DNA of 64,000 nucleotides from Prosopocoilus inquinatus (lineage: Eukaryota; Arthropoda; Insecta; Coleoptera; Lucanidae), in the NCBI GenBank assembly GCA_036172665.1, contig CM069879.1:22607924-22671923 (forward strand), written 5' to 3'. The position numbers and the translations under genes were made by a program. The notes beneath the pieces were generated by a model. It was given only the letters and a program-made list of their open reading frames with translations. It ran no database searches and was not told the DNA's origin. Each line of letters opens with the position of its first letter. The stretch's first letter is position 1. Below, piece by piece: positions 46,049 through 56,427 of the stretch.

Positions 46049-46180
46049 TTTAGTGTGAATTCTAACGTACATTTAATGTGACTTTTAAAACATATTAAAT
46101 GTGAATTTTAACACATATTAAGTGTGAATTTTGACGTAGATTTAGTCAGTGTGAATTTTAACATAAATTAAGAGTAAATT
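46049..46180. repeat. Minisatellite, unit about 23-26 bp
   Basis: Four to five diverged copies of GTGAATTTTAACACATATTA. Adjacent AT-rich DNA from 45470 may belong to the same degraded element. Confidence 0.6.
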
Positions 46181-47174
46181 TTAGATAAAGATAAAATGTT
46201 AATTTTCACACAACTGTGTGCGGTTTCACACACGTTTTCTTGAATAGGGTGTCAATCGCATATTGTTGACAAAGTGTAAGAATTTTAAGTTATCCCTGGA
46301 AGGTTGCTAATAAATTGTTTACAAATTTTCGTCGGACAAGAATATGTATAATGTAATTACAATATGCTTCTAAAAAATTGTACACAATTATGTGAAAAGA
46401 ACTGTTAGATCAAGCATATCGTATACAATTTGATACATCTTTTATGAACTATTTTATATAATTTAGTACAGATTATACACTTCTCTTACCACAGAAGCTT
46501 TAAGTTTGAACACACCTCAATTTCAAATCCAAGTGCACACTTTCTGGTAATTTTTATCATCTTTGTAAAATGTTACTTACCCATTATAGAAAAATTATTT
46601 ACACTGTGTCCACACTTCGATGCTCACCATTGGCATCTCGGTTATTAGAAGACATAGAACAACGGTTAAATGGGGAATCTTTTGCAGAATTCAATGCTCG
46701 CAACAAATCTCATTTTAAATTCACCATAACTTTTTAAAATTTTAAGATAATTTAAGAAAACCAAAATTTGACGATTTCAATATTCCTCAATAACTCGATA
46801 ACACCTGATGTGACCTCTTTTAAACTTTTACATTGTTCAGACACTTTTTTAAGACAAAGTTTTTGATGCAAACAGAAACCTCCGATTGTCATTTGTTTTC
46901 AAGTTATTAACGCTAACTTTTGTTTTTCATGTGGCACCCATATTAGGTTTTTGGTTAGTTAGATAGTCTTTAAAAAGAGCTTTTCGACAATGTATGACAT
47001 ACCCGAGAAATTTTTATTTTTAGGGGAGATATTAACAAAAACATAAATTAATCCCCTTTGAAATTAGTAGGCTATGAAATTAAGCACTCAATACTGTAAA
47101 ATAACGAAACGATATTGACGTAACAGATATTTGGAACTACTAACAAACGAGAAAAACCTGCTTCGAGACAAATT

Positions 47175-47360
47175 ATTAATCCTGACGACATGCCGCAAAA
47201 CATCTGGTTCCAGCAGGATGGTTACCTGGCCCATAACACTCGTGACGTACATTTTTTGAGAGAAAACTTTAATGAGAGTGCTTTCAAATAATGGATCAGT
47301 ACAATGGTTTGCGAGATCACCCGACCTTACCCCCCTTGACTGTCATTTATGGGGTACCAC
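47175..47360 (+). pseudogene. Mariner-like transposase C-terminal fragment
   Basis: Reads NIWFQQDGYLAHNTRDVHFL, then after a frame change FARSPDLTPLDCHLWGTTKN. These match the QQDGAxxH (catalytic Asp) and RSPDLTPLDFFLWG motifs of mariner transposases. The N-terminal half is absent. Confidence 0.75.
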
Positions 47361-47455
47361 TAAAAACGAAGTATTTAATTTTACACCGCCAATGAAGATG
47401 AAATATTTAATTTTGCACTGCCACTAAAAACGATGTATTTAATTTTGCACCGCCA
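47346..47455. repeat. Short tandem repeat, about 34-bp unit, three copies
   Basis: Diverged copies of a unit containing GTATTTAATTTTRCACCGCC follow directly on the mariner transposase fragment. Confidence 0.6.
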
Positions 47456-48199
47456 AAAGCTCAGGGAATTTTATAATAAAGAATGCTAGATGTGCTAAAA
47501 TTATTAAACGAAAACACACTTTGTAGTGTCTGAAACTTTGTTAGAATGAGGTGTCAAAAGTGTGTGGAACAGAATGGTTGTCATATTGAACAGTTTCTTT
47601 AAGTTAACCCCAACTTTTAGTACGCTTTCTTTACTTTTTTTTCTTTCTTGACTTTTATTATCATTTCGTTATTTTACAGCATACTTAGCATACCTTTAAG
47701 CTTTTTCGTTAGTGTTTAATTCCATAGCCTACTAATTTCAAAAGGGATTAATTTATGTTTTTGTTAATATCTTCCCTAAAAGTAAAAATTTTTCGGGTCT
47801 GTCATACATTGTCGAAAAGCTCTTTTTAAATACTATCTAACTAACCAAAAGCCTAATATGAGTGCCATATGAAAAACAAAAGTTAGCGTTAAAAACTTGA
47901 AAACAAATGTCAATCGGAGGTTTCTGTTTGCATCAAAAACTTTGTCTTAGAAAAGTGTCTGAACAATGTAAAAGTTTAGAAGAGGTCACATCAGGTGTTA
48001 TCGAGTTATTGAGGAATATTGAAATCGTCAAATTTTGGTTTTCTTAAATTATCTTAAAATTTTAACAAGTTATGGTGAATTTTAAATGAGATTTGTTGCG
48101 AGTATTGAATTCTGCAAAACATTCCCCATTTGACCGTTGCTCTACGTCTTCTAATAACCGAGATGCCAATTGTGAGCATCGAAATGTGGACACAGTGTA

Positions 48200-49779
48200 T
48201 AACATTTAGTAACTGTAAATGTAAAACAAATACATAATCAATTAATAAAGATATGCCATATGATTATATGTATTTATTAATCATACATAGTACTAAGCGG
48301 TTATAAAACTTCAACAGATATAATAAAATAAAAATAATACAACACATATTATACAACGCGTAAAATTTACAAACTTACAAATCTTATGAACCACAGAAGC
48401 AGGTGAATTATTTCTTAACAAATCATTTTTCTGCTAAAAGTATTTTCCATTTTATTTTTTAGTTGTCACTTATGATAACTGTAAGAATTATTAAGCCATT
48501 ATTTTGAATTTTTTAACAGCTTTAACGTTTCAATCCTCTAAAAATAAATTCTACATTTGTAAGTACAGGGTACCAAAATGAATGGCTTTCTACAGACTGT
48601 CCAGATCAAATTGTTCAAATCAAATGAGATCAAATCAAATCATTGCAGGGATCTTGTTTATTATTAAAGTTACAATGTTGAAGATATCTCACCAGCTTTA
48701 AAATATTTTTCAAAGAAGAAGCTTTTTCATTTCTCTGTCACAGAATATACTGTGTATCCCAGCTACAGGCAATTAACACGGGATTAAATTTTTATCATTG
48801 TAACACAAAATACTGCGGGCGAGTATAACTTGTTGTATGGAAATAAGAAGATTAATGCTACAACTATTTAAACAAATACGAAAAAAGATTTTCGAAAATA
48901 TATTTTCATTTTGATACCGCATCTTAGAATTCTAATTTTTTAGACTTTCACACAGATACCTCAGGTTCAAATTAAAACACGTTTTTATTATTCTTTTTAA
49001 TCACGTATATACAATTTAATAGTAACATAACGTGTATGATCGAAAATGAAAACAAACATTTCTTAATGAAATTCGAACCCGACTGACGTATCTCTGTAGA
49101 AGCCGTTAAAATATACAGGGTGTTAAAAAAATATGTTTGCCAAATTTATATGGCAAGTAAAGGAAAAATAAGACATTTTTTGTTGTTTGTCCAACTTAGG
49201 GTTGGAAATTAATAATTACTTTTTAACACTGTAAAAATGACTTTATATTGCAGAAACCTAAAGAAATTATTAGCATTGCTAAAATGTTATAGCGTTAATC
49301 ACGGGTCATAAAGATGTCCGCGATTTACGCTGTAATTTCACACAATAATTTTTAGAGTGTATTATAACAAATGATAGTCAACTTTCTTCAAATAGATATG
49401 CGTATCTCTTTTTATATCGTTCGATAGAGTATATTTTTTTCCTGAAATCAGTGTTATGCTGTATGTTGATTTTGAACCAATATTAACCAAAACAAATGAA
49501 AAGATTTAATATTTGACTGGATTATCCTTACAAATTGCTAGTGTGCCTTGAAAAATACGGCCAATATTGAAATTCTCTTACATGCCTGCAATAAATATAA
49601 ATAACTTACGGCATACTTTTGAATACTGAAGAAAATCTCTATCAAACATTATAAAAAATATGTGCATATTTATTTTTGTTGTAGTTATTTATTTTAGAAG
49701 TTAGAAGAGAATTTATGAAAGTTTATGCATTCTCGGGATATCTCTGAAGCACTAGCATATTTGTTTACGTTATTAGTTT
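48200..49779. other. AT-rich intergenic region
   Basis: No supported gene. A single ACAGGGTGTTAAAAAAATAT near 49115 looks like a transposon end, but I found no partner. Confidence 0.35.
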
Positions 49780-50560
49780 GGTAATACGATATGGGGGCGT
49801 GTTATGTCTGGGCAGGACAGAAACGGCAGTCTCCCAAGGGCTAGCGCGAAAGGCGAAACGTGTCGGTAAACGGGGCCACATATGGGCCTGGTGATATATG
49901 TGTGGTGGCCGCGGTGTGTTGTCGGACATGAGATAGAGGGTATCTGCAAAATATGACCTGAGATGGTATGTTCTAGCAGAAGTGTTAGGGCGGTACATTC
50001 TCACGATTGGCAATGAAGTTTGAGGGTCATGAGTTATGCGGAGGTATTCTGGTAGCAGAATATTGTCCGGGACGCGATCCGGGGAGTTTCCAGAGAATGC
50101 TACCGTGCACTAGTATACGGTATCGGGGCTCTTGCCGCGGTATGCAAGCAGCGCCAATGAAGAGCACGGAACCGGCAAAGCAATTAGCTGTATTCTGCAT
50201 TCTTTGTGAGTGGGAATTCGGTTGATAGCATTCCTGGCCAAGTGATAGCATTGAGCTATCCAGAAAGGTCTGACATGATGATGTCATTGGACCGGTACGG
50301 AATGGTGCTTGACACTTACGCAGTCGATGACATTAACTGATCCTAAGAACGTATGCTCGTGAGGCAAGGTATGCTAATATCCATCGGGAGGGGTGGGTTT
50401 TGTATCCACAGGTTAAAGTGAGGGGTAATGCATGCGAAGATAAGAAGTCAACGTGGAGGATGACTTCCCCAGTGTCCAACATCGTCATGATGGAGCTACA
50501 GCTTCTAGATTCGCCGCTGGAGCAGGTGGGGGCGGGAAAACGGCCCCGTAAGTGGATTGT
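49780..50560. other. GC-richer island of unknown nature
   Basis: Base composition is near 50% GC by eye, in sharp contrast with the flanks. Both strands have frames of 70-107 codons, but none shows a motif I recognise and they overlap one another. It may be a degraded transposon of foreign composition or an unrecognised exon; I assign no function. Confidence 0.4.
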
Positions 50561-51733
50561 TCCCTTTTACTAAATAGATACTCGTAAGGGTTACTTATAA
50601 TTTGCATGGTCCTTCTTGAATTGGAATGCAATTCCCGGAGGCTAAGACGTTTAACTTCAGCGCCTGTTGCTGTCAGGGAAGCGAGAAAGAAAGAAAAAAC
50701 ATTAGGAATGAGAGACCTAACTAATGGTGAGTGAATGTTTATTGTAACTCCGTCCTCAGATAATATTGTTTGTCTATAATATTTAAGCAAAAAAAATCTA
50801 GCCAACATTTTAAAGAAAAAAAGTTAACCCTCGTTTGTTATAACAATTGACATTGATACAAAATACAACTTTTATCAATTCGCAACCAGTATTTATGGAG
50901 CGATTTTATTTAATGTGGCGTTTTTTATCTCACACCCTATATAATAATAAATCTAAAAAAATGTTATCACAGTGAATTTTGAGATTTAAAACCAACATCA
51001 AAAAAAGTCCGATTCAAGTCAAAATGTTTCAAAAAATTCAGATTTATTTCCACCTCGCCCTAAACATTGTTTACAATTGTTGTGTTAAAATTATAACTCA
51101 GTTTTGGAGTAAAGAAGTAAACAGTGGTTTTGACTTTTGTTCTGCAATAATTTCTTATAAGCGTGAAGAGAATATCTTGCTACTTTGTTGTATAAAATAC
51201 TACAATGGAGGGAAAAATGCATTAAAATTACCTGAAACGTTTTCTTCTATATTTTGAAACTGATTAAATTACTAACCCGCTAGAAAAAAAATTACCATCC
51301 GAAGTGTTAGCGTTTTATTTCATCAGTTTGAATAGGATGAAAGTGGGGTATAAATCACATGATTATTTGCGTAGTTATTTGTTGGACAAAACTTTTTGTC
51401 GCGTCAGCTCAATGCCCGTTATACTCAGTGTTGCCAGGGGTGGTGATTTATTACTAGATCTGGAGATTTTTATTATTCCTTAATTACCTGATGATAATTT
51501 TTAAAAACTCGGGATTATCTGGTGCTTCTTCATAAAATATAAATAAGAAGATAAAAGCTGAGACGTGTCTTTTTCGATATCGGATATCGAGCATCTGTAA
51601 ATGTCAACCGTCAATATTTTCGCGCCATTTTAAAAATATTTGCAAGAACGCACTTTTTCTTCCTAAATTGTAAACTCTTTTGTACAAATTCATATATTTT
51701 TAATTGAAGTTTGTTCTTGTCCGATGAAAATTG
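50561..51733. other. Intergenic, no gene found
   Basis: A plus-strand frame at 50979-51257 has no ATG at its opening and no recognisable motif; not called. Confidence 0.35.
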
Positions 51734-51827
51734 TAAGTACAAAGTTTTTTTAATCTCGAACCGGAAACGTTGAGTGTTTTCCCTTCATTTTTCTGTTCGG
51801 TTCGAGATTAAAAAAACTTTGTGCTTA
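51734..51827. repeat. Near-perfect hairpin, about 29-bp stem
   Basis: AAGTACAAAGTTTTTTTAAT at 51734 continues into CTCGAACCG and is mirrored at 51798-51827 (CGGTTCGAG to CTTTGTGCTT), with a loop of about 35 nt. Confidence 0.75.
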
Positions 51828-52733
51828 GATATATTTTTAGTTGTGTTAGAATTAGAAAATTTAAACACAGACGACATTTTACAATCGAAAGCCAAAAAGA
51901 ACTCCTAGTAGGCAATTACAGTTCCCTGTAATTTTTTTAAACTATAGTTTCCAGTAATTTTTCAAACACGATATCACAGGTGACACTTAAAACAATTCTA
52001 AGCTTTCAGATTTCACAAGTTCACAACTTTTGTAAAATCTCTGAAATCAATCGCATTTAAATACCATTTTGAGAAAGAAAAATAATTGTCTACTATCGAT
52101 TTTTGCTTTTGACCGTACATTCGCCTAAAGCTAATTAGGAGAAGTAAAGTAAAGCGTTTGTTTTTTTTTATCATTTTGTACCTAAATTTAATAAAATAAT
52201 TTTACAAAAAAAAATAAACTGGTGATTTTCAGGTGGTAACTGGTGACTTTTTGTCAGTCAATCTGATGACTTAAATTTTGATCGTCCGGCAACACTGATT
52301 ATACTTACTCAGGACTTGAGTCACGTAGAAGGCGCGTATACGTTATTGTAACGTCACAAGTCACAAGCAAGAACAAACTTAAGCAATTTTATAATTCACA
52401 TAGTCATAATTATTTTCAGGAGCTAAGAACAAAATGAAATCAGCGAAAATTTTCTGTTTAATTTTTATTTATTTTTTTGAATTGCGAAGGGGATGTAATT
52501 TTTAATACTACACAATTATGAGTTGCACCGCAATAGAAATACATATTTACAAAATGGAAAAAGAAGTGTTCGAATAATATTAGCACTGATTTTAAAAAGT
52601 AATGAATATAAAAAAAGTAGGTAAGATGAAAATGAAAATGCTTTTTCTAATCATTTCCAATAAAATACATGTAAAATCATCAGAAGATACGGTAACTGTA
52701 TAGAATATATTTAGCCTTATAATCCCTTTTCCA

Positions 52734-53399
52734 CTTTTCAGCAGTGGTGGCTCGTCGGGATGGGCAAGGTGCCCACCCTGTCCCAAGAAGTTGCACGTTC
52801 CGGTTCCACGTCCTTGCAACCCCGAAAAACAAATTGGGAAAATACACCCACTTTTTTTGTGAACGGCGTTGGAAAGCTGAGAAAAGGCTCAGTATATCCC
52901 AAGCTTAAATTGAATTCAAAAATTACAAGCGCGATCGCGAGGGGAGGGAGAGACGTTCAGTTAATTGAGTAAATAAGAAACGCGTTGCTTTTGAATATTG
53001 ATTGTAACTCGAGAACGCGTTCATCGATTGTTTCTTGGTAAAATGCATTAGAAAGCCGAGAAAAAGTTCTGTAAATACAACGCTTAAATTTAATTCAAAA
53101 ATTACAAGCCCGATCGCGAAGGGTGGGAGAGGCTTTCAGTTAATTGAGCAAATAAAAAACGCGGCGCTATTTATTTTGATTGTAATTCAATAACGCTTTC
53201 GTCGGTTGTATCTTTTGTGTGGTTTTTGGTAAAAGGCGTTGGAAAGTTGTACAAAAAGAACTCAGTAAATGTCACGCTTAAATTTACTTTAAAAATTATA
53301 AGACGCGAAAAACAAATTTATAGGGAAATGCACCCACTTTCCCTTTTGCAGTTGTCGCCCACCCGCAGTAAATCATCACGAGCCGCCACTGCTTTTCAG
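52734..53399. mobile_element. hAT MITE with internal tandem repeats
   Basis: Perfect 8-bp target duplication CTTTTCAG (52734-52741 and 53392-53399). TIRs start CAGTGGTGGCTCGTCGGGAT and end ATCACGAGCCGCCACTG. Inside, a unit of about 180 bp is repeated about 2.5 times (landmark GCRTTRGAAAGCYG at 52865, 53045 and 53235; each full unit contains ATTACAAGC and GATCGCGA). Non-coding; same family as 36089-36264. Confidence 0.9.
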
Positions 53400-53998
53400 T
53401 TGTAAAGTGGATGCGTATTTCATTTGCAGTGAAATCACTGTCAATGTTAACCTACTAAATTTATATACATTTTCCTGATAAAACATAAGTTTCTTTTTTA
53501 ATTTTAACATTTGTGTTAGAAACATCTGCAACTGTACATACTCCTGATTAAAATCAAACGTCTATTACACAATATGTACCGCCAAATTACATCAATAAAC
53601 CACGTGAAATCGGTCGTTGCAAACACCTACCCGGAAATGAGACTGCATTAAGAAAATTAAGTAACGGAAAATCGCCGGTAACCGTGGGGGAGAAGCAATA
53701 ATAAATTTGATAAAACGCGTAAGTGTTAAAAAAAAGGGAAATTACATCGCGACAGTTGCACGCAGCTATCCCATCCCATAAGGTTTCTATCTAAACAAAA
53801 GCGATCGAAAAATCACCCTAAGTGTTTGTGCGTCGCGTCGGTCGGTTGGGGGTGTCCGACAATCCATCTGCGGCGGAATCCCGTTAATGATTTGTTATTT
53901 AGAGGGCGCACCCGGCGTCCGTTACGACAATTGTTTTCAAAATCCGTTACGCTAAAGTCCAGCTTTCACAGCCAACTGAGCATACAACTCTGATTGAA

Positions 53999-54142
53999 CA
54001 CGTGCCAATAAGCTGAAAGCTCACGCTGAAGACCAATGAGTCCGCATCTGAGCGCCCCACCCAGCGCAAGCTCCGTATTTTCCTTAGGCGTGGTTTCAAA
54101 TACTATTGGGGGGCTTATATTGGGGTTGCAAAGTTCTTCAGT
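53999..54142 (+). promoter_or_regulatory. Core promoter of the nerfin/INSM1-like gene
   Basis: TTATATT (54115-54121) lies about 24 bp upstream of an insect-type initiator TCAGT (54138-54142). Upstream are a CACGTG E-box (53999-54004) overlapping a CCAAT box (54005-54009), and a second CCAAT near 54033. Start at A54140 would leave a 5' UTR of 55 nt. Inference from motifs and spacing only. Confidence 0.5.
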
Positions 54143-54194
54143 ACGCACCGCAGCAATGTGAACTCAGTTTGTCGGTGAAAGTCGAGGTGGTGGC

Positions 54195-55025
54195 ATGCCT
54201 CGCGTGCAATATCAACATGAGATGGAATTCGCTACGTACCACCGTCCTTACCACTATCCTCAGTCCTCGGTTTTACAAAGGCTCGGGTTTGAACCCCAGC
54301 TACTTTCCGCCACCGCTGTACTCCAACAACACCTACAATACCTGCGATATTCGGAACCCCTAGAGTTAACAACCGCCTGCCCTTTGGACCTTTCAGTCAA
54401 AAATCAAGCTCCGATAACGCCCCCTTGCACTCCTTCACCCAGCCACAATAAGAAACACGTAGCGTCACCACCGAGCGTCCCTGATTTGCCCAGCAAGAAA
54501 TCCAAAACCCAAGCTGGCAGTGTTAGCAAGAAGACGAAAGCCACCAGGAAGCTTAATTTCGATGAAGACAACAGTTCGCCGGTGTCTGGAACTATAATTC
54601 GTGAGTTAAGGCCCGATGAGACTCTGGTGGTAAGAAAGGGAGATATAGATCCGGCTTTTAACGTGGTGGAAGTAACCGAAGAAGCCAAGGCGGAGCTTGC
54701 GAAGATAGAAAACCACATCGGGGACTATGTCTGTCGATTGTGTCGCGAGCTTTACGAAGACGCTTTTGGCCTAGCTCAACATCGTTGCTCGAGGATCGTC
54801 CACGTCGAATACCGCTGTCCGGAATGCGATAAAGTTTTTAACTGTCCGGCGAATTTGGCATCTCATAGAAGGTGGCATAAGCCTCGGCCCAATAAGGAAG
54901 TCGTCAAAACTGAAGAAGTCAGCGAATGTGACTCCGGAGAACAATTTCCTTGTGGGGAATGTGGGAAGAAGTTTAGAAGGATTGCATATTTGAGGAAGCA
55001 TCAGGCCACGCACCAAGGTGACTGA
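54195..55025 (+). CDS. nerfin-1: Nerfin/INSM1-like zinc-finger transcription factor
   Basis: Nuclear DNA-binding protein, 276 aa, from a single exon. Three fingers: C180-C183-H196-C198 (C2HC), C208-C211-H224-H228 and C253-C256-H269-H273. The run RCSRIVHVEYRCPECDKVF followed by ANLASHRRWHKPRP is diagnostic for the INSM1/nerfin family, whose members act in neural and neuroendocrine differentiation. PLDLS (63-67) matches the PxDLS motif for the corepressor CtBP. The N-terminus MPR recalls the SNAG repressor motif, but later residues do not match. ATG 54195 is the first ATG in this frame downstream of the putative initiator (an earlier ATG at 54151 is out of frame). The short length could fit nerfin-2 rather than nerfin-1. 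The frame stops at TGA followed by C, with 45 more open codons. Confidence 0.9.
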   Translation: MPRVQYQHEMEFATYHRPYHYPQSSVLQRLGFEPQLLSATAVLQQHLQYLRYSEPLELTTACPLDLSVKNQAPITPPCTPSPSHNKKHVASPPSVPDLPSKKSKTQAGSVSKKTKATRKLNFDEDNSSPVSGTIIRELRPDETLVVRKGDIDPAFNVVEVTEEAKAELAKIENHIGDYVCRLCRELYEDAFGLAQHRCSRIVHVEYRCPECDKVFNCPANLASHRRWHKPRPNKEVVKTEEVSECDSGEQFPCGECGKKFRRIAYLRKHQATHQGD

Positions 55026-55163
55026 CAGAGACTTGTTCCTGTCCGCCCGATTCCGAGGATGGCCCCTAGGTTGTGGAGACCGCCCCCTTTACCTCCGCTC
55101 AACGGCCAAAACGTTGCTCTCGACAGGTACGTACCGAGTGTTACGTGGATTAGTCCGTTTTAG
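55026..55163 (+). other. Open extension after the nerfin stop codon (possible readthrough)
   Basis: In the frame of the zinc-finger gene, TGA CAG is followed by 45 open codons to TAG at 55161-55163. The extension is basic and proline-rich (it contains RPPPLPPLNGQN). TGA-C is the leaky context favoured among insect readthrough genes. A CAG/GTACGT donor-like site lies near 55127. Function is unproven. Confidence 0.35.
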
Positions 55164-55460
55164 GTTGCCAAAAATTTCTGACAATATCTCTTTAGGAAAG
55201 TTGCTTTAGACAGTCCCCTGTTTTTGCTTCTGTTTTCACGTCAAAAATTGAATTCTAAAGTGTTTCAAAAATATCTCGCATAATATCGATCCAAATCTTC
55301 CCAAAAAGTAGGAGAGTCTAAAATAGCTTTAACTTACACAAAAAATTCCCCTGATTGGTTCAAGGAATAATTGACTCTATTTGTAACTGTTTCACACATT
55401 TCGTATTTCTTTACTTTGAAGTTGTTTTTTCACCGCTTTTTGGCGGTTTTAAATTAACTA

Positions 55461-56017
55461 AAAACTAAACCTAAGTTGCCATTTAAAAAAAATCAAGATA
55501 ACTACCTCTGACAAATACCAGTCGCACAAAACAAATGAAATTCATATCAAAATATGGGCATTTATGTTTAATTTAACCCCACCAAACGTCAAATCTAAAT
55601 GTCAAACCGTTTCTACATAATCCAGTTCGGTGCAATACTTTTTACACACCCTGTAAAATTCGCTTAGAAAGTATCCGCAGACAACTCTGCAACTTTCAGG
55701 TTTTGAATTTATGAATGAAACAATTGAAATAGAGAAAAAAGATAGTTTCAATTATTTGTTTATGTAATTTCCGTTTAATCCTACAAATTATACTGAATTT
55801 TCGGAAAATTTCAAATGAAATCACTACAGTCTGAGTACAAACTAAACCTAGGTTGCCATTAAACCAAATTGAAGGTGGCTGCCTCGCACCAAACAAATTA
55901 AACTCCTGTAAAAATATGAGTATTTATGTATAATTTAATCCCACCAAACGTCAAATCTAAATGTCAAACCGTTTCTACGTAATCCCGTTTGGTTTAATAC
56001 TTTTTACGCACCCTGTA
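55461..56017. repeat. Two direct copies of a repeat of about 180-195 bp
   Basis: Units at 55461-55655 and 55839-56017 share AACTAAACCTARGTTGCCAT at the start, a CCCCACCAAACGTCAAATCT-like core, and an end in GCACCCTGTA or CACACCCTGTA. No inverted partner; possibly two truncated copies of one element. Confidence 0.75.
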
Positions 56018-56181
56018 TTTACAGATGGTCAAAGTATTATTGATGGCAAGTATTCACAAAGCTTTTAATAATAATTAAGAAAAAGTTAATTGAAGTAAAA
56101 TATATTCTTGACCGAAATCGGTTACGTTAAATTAAAAATTCTTGATTCTCGGTCCAATATTTTTTTATTTGAAAAAACAAA

Positions 56182-56305
56182 CAGAACGTTTTTAAACCTG
56201 ATCAGGTTCTTTCTCAGTGTATTAATTTTTCCGACTTTTGCGAAAGAAGACTCAAAATTAATACACTGAAGAAGAACCCCTGACCAGGTTCGAAACCGTT
56301 CTGCC
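56182..56305. repeat. Hairpin repeat
   Basis: CAGAACGTTTTTAAACCTGA at the left is mirrored at the right (ending CGAAACCGTTCTG); both arms contain CAGTGTATTAAT or its complement. A partial relative (GAAGAACCTGACGAGGTTCT) lies at about 57868. Confidence 0.65.
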
Positions 56306-56427
56306 TTTTTTATATAATAAGAACATTGGACTTAGTATTATTTAATATAAAAAATTACAAATAATAAATAAATAATGAAATTCAAAAATTAATACAAGTA
56401 TAACAGAGTTGACAAATTTTAATTATT

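Larger units (their letters stand above)
46600..48199. mobile_element. Mariner-like element with TIRs of about 500 bp (second family)
   Basis: TACACTGTGTCCACACTTCG at the left mirrors the right end GGACACAGTGTA, and inverted identity continues for about 500 bp (46600-47100 and 47700-48199) with few changes. TA borders both ends. Total 1600 bp. The core holds a broken mariner transposase fragment. Same architecture as 35329-37971 but different terminal sequence. Confidence 0.85.

Noticed and set aside
50979..51257. 92-codon plus-strand frame
   Set aside because: No ATG at its opening, no motif, and AT-biased composition like the surrounding non-coding DNA.
51797..51830. GGTTCGAG motifs as a tRNA B-box
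   Set aside because: No A-box or cloverleaf around it; part of a hairpin. No tRNA gene was found in the window by eye.
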